A DNA stretch of 15,038 bases from a bacterium (GTDB lineage Bacteria > Myxococcota_A > Bradymonadia > UBA7976 > UBA1532), in the NCBI GenBank assembly GCA_030424955.1, contig JAUHVS010000068.1, forward strand, positions 1 through 15,038, given 5' to 3'. Below the pieces are notes generated by a model, which saw only the letters and a program-made list of their open reading frames with translations, searched no databases and was not told the DNA's origin. This document shows positions 6,237-12,023 of the stretch, one piece after another. Within the stretch, counting starts at the first letter, position 1; every line of letters starts with the position of its first letter. A program made the translations under genes and the position numbers.

Positions 6237-6399
6237 AGCCGTGCTCCCGGGGGGTCGGTGGGGTCGAGGGCGAGGGGGGAGAGATACGGGATAGGGGCCC
6301 CTGGTCGCTACCGGAAGTCGTGGCGCGCCTTGACATTGGGCGTTTCGCGCGGCAAACGTCCGTGACTTTCTTTCCCGCGCGCTGAGCGAGGCGATTCAT
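6237..6399. promoter_or_regulatory. Divergent intergenic region, sufE / coiled-coil gene
   Basis: 163 bases without a gene, between divergent starts. The rightward strand holds a perfect TTGACA (6330-6335), but the bases at the expected -10 distance (CAAACG or AAACGT) match poorly, so the promoter class is uncertain. A GAGG ribosome-binding site lies 8 bases before the ATG at 6400. No leftward promoter is clear enough to call. Confidence 0.4.
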
Positions 6400-7242
6400 A
6401 TGGGGTTTTTCGGAGGCGGCCGTCTCAAGGCTCTCGAGGCAGAGGTCGCGCAGCTGACCGAGTCGCTCGCGGCGAGCCGGCGCGAGCTGGACGACAGCAA
6501 GCGGGCGGCGACGCAGGCGCGCAAGGACGCAGAGGCGGCCACCAAGGCGGCCGCTGAGGTCGAGGGTCGGGCGCGCAACAGCCGCAAGAAGATCGACAAG
6601 GCCAACGAGGCCCGGGCGGCCGCGGACAAGCGGGCCCACGACCTGAGTGAGCGCAACGCGCACCTCGAGGCCGAGATCCAGACCTTCCGCGAGGCCATGC
6701 TGACGGCCCAGCGCGAGCTGGAGCGCACCCGCGGCCAGCTCCTCGAGGCGCAGCGCAGCCCCGCCCAGGCGCCCACGCCGGCGCCGGCGGCCGAGGCCCG
6801 CGAGGAGGCGCCCGCGCCCCGCGAGCCCCGGGAGCCCCGCGAGCCGGTGGCCCGCCCGTACGAGGTCGAGCGGCTCGAGGCGAAGCTGTCGGTGATCGCC
6901 GGCGAGCGCGACGACTTCCGCAGCCGCGTCCGCGAGGCCGAGGATCGCATGCACGCGGCCGAGAAGCGGGCGCGGGGCGAGACCCAGCGCGCGCAGACGA
7001 CGCTGCGCGACCTGCAGCACAACCTCAAGAGCGAGCGGCGGGCCTACAAGATCCTGCAGCTGCAGTACGAGGCCCTCATCGACCGCACCCGCGGCGTCGA
7101 CCAGCAGATCGAGGCCAAGGTGGCGGCGGCGCTGGCCGCGGCCAAGGCCGAGGCCCCCGCGGCGGCCCCTGTCGCGGGCCCTGTGGTGAGCGTCGAGGCC
7201 CCCAAGCCCCTCGTCGAGGTCGTGTCGGACGGCGACGCCTGA
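6400..7242 (+). CDS. Coiled-coil protein of unknown function
   Basis: 280 residues from ATG at 6400, with GAGG 8 bases upstream. No family is recognised. The N-terminus MGFFGGGRLKALEAEV lacks a signal peptide; the Phe-Phe-Gly patch could be a contact or membrane-touching motif. Residues ~8-118 form a long coiled coil rich in Ala, Glu, Arg and Lys; ~119-152 is a Pro/Ala/Glu/Arg linker containing PREPREPREP; ~153-235 is a second coiled coil (VERLEAKLSVIAGERDDFRSRVREAEDRM ...); and ~236-280 is an Ala/Pro-rich tail ending acidic (VEVVSDGDA). The architecture suggests a cytoplasmic scaffold or filament-like protein, but composition drives such similarity and no role should be assigned. It appears to be a single-gene unit. 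Confidence 0.8.
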   Translation: MGFFGGGRLKALEAEVAQLTESLAASRRELDDSKRAATQARKDAEAATKAAAEVEGRARNSRKKIDKANEARAAADKRAHDLSERNAHLEAEIQTFREAMLTAQRELERTRGQLLEAQRSPAQAPTPAPAAEAREEAPAPREPREPREPVARPYEVERLEAKLSVIAGERDDFRSRVREAEDRMHAAEKRARGETQRAQTTLRDLQHNLKSERRAYKILQLQYEALIDRTRGVDQQIEAKVAAALAAAKAEAPAAAPVAGPVVSVEAPKPLVEVVSDGDA

Positions 7243-7245
7243 CGA

Positions 7246-7276
7246 CCCCACCGGGTGGGGCCTGCAGGTCCCACCT
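7246..7276 (+). terminator. Two tandem GC-rich hairpins after the coiled-coil gene
   Basis: CCCCAC (7246-7251) and GTGGGG (7255-7260) pair around CGG, 3 bases after the stop; CAGGT and ACCTG (7264-7276) pair around CCC. No T-run follows, so these may act as an attenuated or factor-assisted end, or only protect the 3' end. Confidence 0.4.
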
Positions 7277-7459
7277 GGCCGCCCGCACCGGGCGCCCCAC
7301 ACCCCACCTGTCCCGCCCCAGTGTTCGCAGGGCGTTGCCCGCAGCGCCTCGCGCGGTGCGCACCGGCGCGGCGCGCCGGGTATGCTTCGCCGGCACAGAG
7401 GTTGCTTTGCGTCGACGCCTGGGGCGCGGCCTGACCGCCGCGCGCCCTTGGAGGTGCCC
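7277..7459 (+). other. Non-coding stretch before the EF-hand-like gene
   Basis: No convincing gene is seen here. A TATGCT (7381-7386) could serve as a -10 for the gene at 7460, but no -35 stands at the right distance. A strong GGAGG ribosome-binding site occupies 7450-7454. Confidence 0.35.
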
Positions 7460-8095
7460 ATGACCGGTTTGACGGCCCTGCTCATCGGATTGACCCAGCT
7501 CGCCTGTCCGCCCGACGTGGGGCAGATCAAGTGGAGCGGGCTGACCCACGACTTCTCGGCGAAAGGCGCGCGCTACAGCGTGCAGGCGACGGTGTGGGAC
7601 CGCGACCGCAACGGCAAGGTCTCGGCAGGCGATCTGGTGCGGCTCGAGGGCGCCCAGCGCAAGGGCGAGGACCTGGGCGTCAGCGACGCCTGGTTCACCG
7701 TCGGGGGCGCGCTGGCGAAGGCGCTCAACCGCCGCCGGATCAAGGCGGGCGGGGGGCTGCAGGCGGACTGTGAGTCCCACTTCACCGTCGACAAGGTGCC
7801 GCGGCTCAAGACCAACGGGCAGCTCGCGAAGCGGCTGAACGCGTGGGGCGGCGTGGTGCGCCAGTCCCCCAGCGAGCAGGCCGAGGCCGCCATGGACGGC
7901 TGGGCCGCGTCGCTGTGCGGCGAGGGGCGGCACCTGGAGCAGACCGAGCTGGCCAACCGGCTGGCCGCGAAGGCCGCGCACCAGTTCAAGGGGCTCAGCG
8001 CCCGCCGCCGCAAGGGGCTCGCCCACACGGTGTCGAAGCGCTGGGCCATGCAGTGCGCCCACCTGAAGGTGCCGCCGAAGCTCACCTTCGAGTAG
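7460..8095 (+). CDS. Small exported protein with one EF-hand-like loop, unknown function
   Basis: 211 residues. ATG at 7460 is preferred because GGAGG ends 5 bases upstream; the frame is open back to 7382, but the extra 26 residues look like untranslated leader. The N-terminus MTGLTALLIGLTQLAC is hydrophobic, so the protein is probably exported, possibly lipidated at Cys16, although the n-region lacks a positive charge. Residues 47-58 (DRDRNGKVSAGD) fit a calcium-binding EF-hand loop: acidic or polar at 1, 3, 5 and 9, Gly at 6, Val at 8, Asp at 12. Only one such loop is seen. The second half is rich in Lys/Arg/Ala, with Cys in DCES, SLCGE and MQCAH. No family is recognised. The gene ends with TAG and is followed by 119 bases before the permease start. 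Confidence 0.75.
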   Translation: MTGLTALLIGLTQLACPPDVGQIKWSGLTHDFSAKGARYSVQATVWDRDRNGKVSAGDLVRLEGAQRKGEDLGVSDAWFTVGGALAKALNRRRIKAGGGLQADCESHFTVDKVPRLKTNGQLAKRLNAWGGVVRQSPSEQAEAAMDGWAASLCGEGRHLEQTELANRLAAKAAHQFKGLSARRRKGLAHTVSKRWAMQCAHLKVPPKLTFE

Positions 8096-8200
8096 CCCCG
8101 CCGGCGCGCGGCGCGCTCCCAATCGCGGGCGCCCGGCCGCCCCGCACAGGGGCCGTGGCGTGGGGGCGCAAAGCACCGCCCGGCCGCTCCGGCAGCCTGT

Positions 8201-8206
8201 TACACT
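8201..8206 (+). promoter_or_regulatory. Candidate -10 element very close to the dppB-like GTG
   Basis: TACACT ends 8 bases before the GTG at 8215 with no ribosome-binding site between. If it is a -10, the transcript would start at or next to the start codon (leaderless). No -35 match is visible, so this is tentative. Confidence 0.3.
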
Positions 8207-8214
8207 CCCGCCCC

Positions 8215-9339
8215 GTGGATCCCCTCGCCGCCCGTCGCCGCCTCTGGCTGGCCCTCAGCGTCGCCCTCGCGCTGCCCGCCGCGGCTGCGCTGTGGGGGGC
8301 CTCCCACCCGGCGCAGGCCGACGCCGCCTACGCCCTGGCCCGCAAGTGCCTGGTGGTCGACGCCGTGGCCTTCGCGCTGTGGGGCGCGGGCCGCAAGGGC
8401 TGGCTGCCGCCCTTCATCGCCCGGCGGCTGGTGTCCCTCATCATCGTGCTCATCGGCGCCAGCACCCTGGTGTTTGGCGCCCTGCGCGCGGCCCCGGGGG
8501 ATCCGGTGGACGCGATCCTGGGGGAGCAGGCGAGCGCCGAGGCGCGCCAGGCCCTCACCACCGCGCTGTGCCTCGATCAGCCCCTGCTGGTGCAGTACGA
8601 CGACTGCTTCTGGGACACCGTGCTGGATGGCTCGCTGGGGCACACCTTCGACGTGGCCCGCCAGCCGGTGATCGAGCTGCTGGCGGCGCACTTCCCGGCC
8701 ACGGCGGAGCTTGCGCTGGCGGGCCTGTGCGTCGCCGCCTGCGTCGCGTTCCCCCTGGGGCTGCTGGCGGCGGTGCGCCGGGGCACCTGGCTCGACCACG
8801 CCGGCTCGGTGTTCGCGCTGGTGGGGGTGGCGGTGCCGGCCTTCTGGCTCGGCCCGATGCTGCTGCTGGCCTTCACCGTGGCCTTCGACGTGCTGCCCAG
8901 CCCGGTCCAGACCGACCGCCCCATCGCGGCGCTGCTGCTGCCCGCGCTCACCCTGGGCACGTCGCTGTCGGCCAAGCTGACCCGCATGATCCGGGCGAGC
9001 GTGCTGGAGGTCATCGGCGAGGATCACGTGGTGACCGCCCGGGCGAAGGGGCTGACCGAGGGGCGGATCCTGGTGAAGCACGTGCTGCGCAACGCGCTGA
9101 TCCCGGTGGTGACGGTGATGGGCCTGCAGTTCGGCGCGCTGCTGACCGGGGCGATCATCACCGAGAAGGTGTTCGCCCGGCCCGGCGTTGGCACCCTGCT
9201 GCTCTAGGCCATCCAGCAGCGCGACTACCCGACGGTGCAGGGCACGGTGCTGCTCATCGCCACGACCTACGTGCTGGTGAACCTGGCGGTGGATCTGCTC
9301 TACGCGGCGCTGGACCCCCGCGTGCGGTTGGACGCCTGA
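8215..9339 (+). pseudogene. DppB-like peptide ABC permease interrupted by an in-frame TAG
   Basis: From GTG at 8215 the frame runs to TAG at 9205-9207 (330 residues) and stays open for 43 more codons to TGA at 9337-9339, which would give 374 residues. Both parts belong to one permease of the DppB/OppB family: FIARRLVSLIIVLIGASTLVFGALRAAPGDPVDAILGEQAS, later the EAA loop (EVIGEDHVVTARAKGL, residues 265-280) and VFARPGVGTLLL-stop-AIQQRDYPTVQGTVLLIATTYVLVNLAVDLLYAALDPRVRL. Family members normally have an uninterrupted helix here, so one base change (for example GAG to TAG) explains the break. The lost part contains the last membrane helix. The ~72 residues before the usual start add two hydrophobic segments, unusual for the family. 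The ATG of dppC overlaps the final TGA. It may be a pseudogene, a sequencing error or a readthrough site. Confidence 0.85.
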
Positions 9340-10145
9340 TGCGGCGCTTCCCGTGGATCGTGGGCGGCGGGCTGGTGATCGCCCTGCTGGTGATCGCCGC
9401 GCTGGCGCCCTGGCTGGCGCCGTACCCGCCCGAGCAGCTCGATCTGGTGAACGATCTCGCCGGCCCCACCGGCGCCCACTGGCTGGGCACCGACGAGAAC
9501 GGGGCCGATCTGCTCAGCCAGATGCTGTTCGGGGCGCGCATCGCGGTGGGGGTGGGCCTGGGTACGGTGACCCTGTGCGCCACCATCGGCGTGACGCTGG
9601 GCGCCATCAGCGGCTGGTTCGGCGGGCTGGTGGACGAGGTGATGATGCGGGTCATCGACATCTTGATGGCCTTCCCCGGGATCCTGCTCGCGATCCTCAT
9701 CATCGCGCTGACCCGCAGCCCCAGCGTGTGGGCGGTGATCTTCGCGCTGAGCGTGACGGGCTGGGCGAGCTACGCGCGGCTCGTCCGCGGGCAGGTGCTC
9801 TCGCTGCGTGGGCGGCCCTTCGTGGTGGCGGCGCAGGCGATGGGCGCGCCGTCGGCGTGGATCATCGCCCGCCACCTGCTGCCCAACGTGATGGCGCCCG
9901 TGATCGTGCAGGCCACCTTCGGCATGGCCGGCGCGATCCTGGCCGAGGCGGGCCTGAGCTTCCTGGGCCTGGGGCCCGACGGCGTGCCCTCGTGGGGGGC
10001 GCTGCTCGACCAGGGCGCGCGGTACTTCCTGGTCAGCGGGCACCTGGCGCTGTTCCCGGGCCTGGCGATCCTGGCCACGGTGCTGGGCATCAACCTGCTG
10101 GGCGACGCCCTGCGGGATCGGTGGGATCCACGCACAGACGCCTGA
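9339..10145 (+). CDS. DppC-like oligopeptide/dipeptide ABC transporter permease
   Basis: 268 residues from ATG at 9339, overlapping the upstream TGA by one base (TGATG), the usual sign of translational coupling in dppBC pairs. The N-terminal helix (WIVGGGLVIALLVIAALAPWLAPY) and HWLGTDENGADLLSQMLFGARIAVGVG are typical of OppC/DppC, followed by a BPD_transp_1 domain with MAFPGILLAILIIAL and an EAA loop (RGRPFVVAAQAMGAP) that contacts the ATPase, then LAEAGLSFLGLGPDGVPSWGALLDQG. Five to six membrane helices are expected in the inner membrane. The coding sequence is intact, although its partner is interrupted. No ATP-binding subunits are in the window; they may be encoded elsewhere. Substrate is peptide-like by family; other members carry nickel or other solutes. 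Confidence 0.93.
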   Translation: MRRFPWIVGGGLVIALLVIAALAPWLAPYPPEQLDLVNDLAGPTGAHWLGTDENGADLLSQMLFGARIAVGVGLGTVTLCATIGVTLGAISGWFGGLVDEVMMRVIDILMAFPGILLAILIIALTRSPSVWAVIFALSVTGWASYARLVRGQVLSLRGRPFVVAAQAMGAPSAWIIARHLLPNVMAPVIVQATFGMAGAILAEAGLSFLGLGPDGVPSWGALLDQGARYFLVSGHLALFPGLAILATVLGINLLGDALRDRWDPRTDA

Positions 10146-10170
10146 CGCCCGCAGGCGCGCGGATCGGTGG

Positions 10171-10195
10171 GGGCCAAAGTTGAGGGTTGTGGCCC
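10171..10195 (+). promoter_or_regulatory. Inverted repeat overlapping the nagZ -35
   Basis: GGGCCA (10171-10176) and TGGCCC (10190-10195) are a perfect six-base inverted repeat with a 13-base spacer that contains the -35 element. Downstream lies TTTGCG, so it could instead be a weak terminator for the permease operon. Either an operator or a terminator is possible. Confidence 0.35.
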
Positions 10196-10208
10196 TTTGC
10201 GCTAGTCT
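10180..10208 (+). promoter_or_regulatory. Probable promoter of the nagZ-like gene
   Basis: TTGAGG (10180-10185) and TAGTCT (10203-10208) are separated by exactly 17 bases; the -35 matches four of six and the -10 keeps the key T, A and final T. Predicted start is near 10215, leaving a leader of about 30 bases that contains AAAGGAG. Confidence 0.5.
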
Positions 10209-10246
10209 CCGCGACCGCTGTTGCCCCCCCTTCAAAGGAGTCCCCG

Positions 10247-11344
10247 TTGGCAGATCCCTTGCGGAACATGAAGCGTCGGATTGGGCAGCGTCTGATCGTC
10301 GGCTTCGAGGGGACCTCGATCCCGCCCGAGATCGCCCGGCTCGACGAGGAGTGGGGCCTGGGTGGCTACATCCTGTTCAAGCGCAACCTCGAGGACTTCG
10401 AGGAGCTCATGGACCTCAACGAGGAGCTGTGGGCGCTGGGCCAGGGCGTGCCGCCGTTCATCGGGGTGGATCAGGAGGGCGGCCGGGTGCACCGGCTGCC
10501 CGAGCCCTTCACCACCTTCGCCGACATGGCGCAGCTGGGGGCCCTGGGCTCGGTGAGCGTGGCCTACGAGGTGGGCGCGGTCATCGGCCGTGAGCTGACG
10601 GCGGCGGGCTTCAACCTGAACTTCGCGCCGGTGCTCGACCTGAACACCAACCCCGACAACCCGGTGATCGGGCCGCGGGCGCTGAGCGCTGATCCCGACG
10701 TGGTGATCAACCTGGCGCGGGCGGTGGTGCGGGGCCTGCACGACAACTCGATCATCGCCTGCGGGAAGCACTTCCCCGGGCACGGCGACACCCGCGAGGA
10801 CAGCCACCACACCCTGCCGGTGTGCGATCTGGACGCCGACACCCTGCGCGCGCGGGAGTGGCGGCCCTACCAGAAGCTGATCCAGGCGTCGCCGCACCTC
10901 GAGATGGTGATGACGGCGCACGTGCGCTACCCGAAGCTCGACCCCGATTTCCCGGCCACCCTGAGCCGGATCATCCTGCAGGACTATCTGCGGCTCGAGC
11001 TGGGCTTCAAGGGCCTGATCATCACCGATGATCTCGAGATGAAGGCCATCGCCGACAACATGAGCATCGAGGACACCGCGGTGGCGGCGCTGGAGGCGGG
11101 CAACGACCTGTTCTTGTGCTGCCACAGCCTCGACAAGCAGGTGGCGATCCTCGAGACCATCCTGAAGCTGGTCGAGACGCGGAAGTACCCCAAGCACCTG
11201 CTCGACAAGGGCTTCCGCCGCGTGCGCGAGGTGAAGGCCAACCACTTCCGGGTGGTGCGCACCATCGACCGCGTGCACGCCCGCGAGCTGGTGGGCAACC
11301 GCGAGCACGCGCGCATCTCGCGCCGGGTCAAGGACGGCAAGTAG
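10247..11344 (+). CDS. nagZ: NagZ-type beta-N-acetylhexosaminidase, glycoside hydrolase family 3
   Basis: 365 residues from a TTG start at 10247, chosen because AAAGGAG (10234-10240) lies 6 bases upstream; the open frame extends further 5' through the promoter. NagZ removes GlcNAc from 1,6-anhydroMurNAc-peptides in the cytoplasm during peptidoglycan recycling. There is no signal peptide, in keeping with that. Key motifs are FIGVDQEGGRVHRLP, NLNFAPVLDLNTNPDNPVIGPRAL, KHFPGHGDTREDSHHTLP with the Asp185-Ser-His187 dyad that serves as acid/base in NagZ, and GLIITDDLEMKAI with the nucleophile Asp in the Asp261-Asp262 pair. All catalytic motifs are intact. The C-terminus is a Lys/Arg-rich extension (RVREVKANHFRVVRTIDRVHARELV). 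Related GH3 enzymes act on other beta-hexosaminides, so the exact substrate is by motif only. Confidence 0.9.
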   Translation: MADPLRNMKRRIGQRLIVGFEGTSIPPEIARLDEEWGLGGYILFKRNLEDFEELMDLNEELWALGQGVPPFIGVDQEGGRVHRLPEPFTTFADMAQLGALGSVSVAYEVGAVIGRELTAAGFNLNFAPVLDLNTNPDNPVIGPRALSADPDVVINLARAVVRGLHDNSIIACGKHFPGHGDTREDSHHTLPVCDLDADTLRAREWRPYQKLIQASPHLEMVMTAHVRYPKLDPDFPATLSRIILQDYLRLELGFKGLIITDDLEMKAIADNMSIEDTAVAALEAGNDLFLCCHSLDKQVAILETILKLVETRKYPKHLLDKGFRRVREVKANHFRVVRTIDRVHARELVGNREHARISRRVKDGK

Positions 11345-11398
11345 CCGCTCGGTCGCAGGGGGCCGCCCGCGCCTGATGGGCGCCGCCTCGGGCGCCGC

Positions 11399-11944
11399 TC
11401 AGGGCGCCGGGCTGGCGGCCCGCGCCTCGGCGATCCAGGTCTCGAGGTGCTCGGCGATGGCGTCCACCGAGTTGGCGGGCAGGCCCACCTGCACCGCGTG
11501 CACCGCGCCGTCGCGGCCCACCACCACCATCGTCGGGATCGACTTCACGTTGTAGGTCTGCGAGATGCGCATGCCCTGGTCGAAGAGCACCGGGAAGGTG
11601 AGCTTCCGCTGGGCCATGAAGCCCGGCACCGTGTCGCGCTGGGCGTTGGCGCGGTCGGTGTTCACCGAGGCCACGAACACGTCGGCCTCGCCGGCGTGGG
11701 CCCGGTAGACCCGCTCCAGGGCCGGCAGGCTCGCCTTGCAGGGCGGGCACCACGTGGCCCAGAAGTCGAGCACGATGATCTGGCCGCGGTGCTCGCTGAG
11801 GGTGAACTCGGCGCCGTCCAGCATGGGCACCGTGAAGTCCGGGGCGGCCTCGCCGACGGGCGGGCCCGACCGGCTGCCCGTGTACTCGTAGGCGATCAGG
11901 CCCAGGATCACGATGACGGCGATCCACTTCAGGCGCTGAAACAT
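11399..11944 (-). CDS. Membrane-anchored TlpA-like thioredoxin
   Basis: 181 residues from ATG at 11944, with GGGAG 4 bases upstream. The N-terminus MFQRLKWIAVIVILGLIAYEYTG is an uncleaved signal anchor, placing the thioredoxin domain on the periplasmic side. The domain follows APDFTVPMLDGAEFTLSEHRGQIIVLDFWATWCPPCKASLPALERVY, with the redox pair Cys66-Pro-Pro-Cys69, and contains the cis-Pro loop SIPTMVVV. This matches the TlpA/ResA-type AhpC-TSA/redoxin group, whose members reduce apocytochrome c or protect periplasmic thiols; no partner is present to decide. It lies 79 bases downstream of the peptide-binding protein on the same strand, probably co-transcribed, and converges with nagZ (54 bases between). 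Confidence 0.92.
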   Translation of the reverse strand: MFQRLKWIAVIVILGLIAYEYTGSRSGPPVGEAAPDFTVPMLDGAEFTLSEHRGQIIVLDFWATWCPPCKASLPALERVYRAHAGEADVFVASVNTDRANAQRDTVPGFMAQRKLTFPVLFDQGMRISQTYNVKSIPTMVVVGRDGAVHAVQVGLPANSVDAIAEHLETWIAEARAASPAP

Positions 11945-11984
11945 GGGGCTCCCTCGGGGCGGTGGTCGCGGGTGGGATGCGGCT

Positions 11985-12012
11985 GCGCCCCACAGGGTGT
12001 CTGGCGGGGCGC
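11985..12012 (-). other. GC-rich hairpin between the binding-protein and TlpA-like genes
   Basis: GCGCCCC and GGGGCGC pair perfectly over seven bases around a 14-base loop in the 79-base gap. No T-run follows. It may reduce expression of the downstream thioredoxin relative to the binding protein or stabilise the upstream message. Confidence 0.35.
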
Positions 12013-12023
12013 CGGCGCCGGGC

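Noticed and set aside
7382..7459. Upstream start of the EF-hand-like gene
   Set aside because: The extra 26 residues (MLRRHRGCFASTPG...) precede a strong GGAGG site and a hydrophobic export-like N-terminus that fit a start at 7460 better.
5743..7530. 595-codon leftward open frame covering sufE and the coiled-coil gene
   Set aside because: It lies in another frame of sufE and antisense to the coiled-coil gene, has no recognisable motif and no ribosome-binding site.
7076..8176. 366-codon leftward open frame opposite the EF-hand-like gene
   Set aside because: Arg/Pro/Gly-rich, ends in Pro-Arg runs, no ribosome-binding site; the rightward frame has GGAGG, a signal-like N-terminus and an EF-hand-like loop.
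9205..9207. UAG reassigned as a sense codon in this organism
   Set aside because: TAG is the natural stop of several intact genes in the window (S8 protease, rpsD, HhH gene, EF-hand-like gene, nagZ), so reassignment is not supported; mutation, error or local readthrough are better options.
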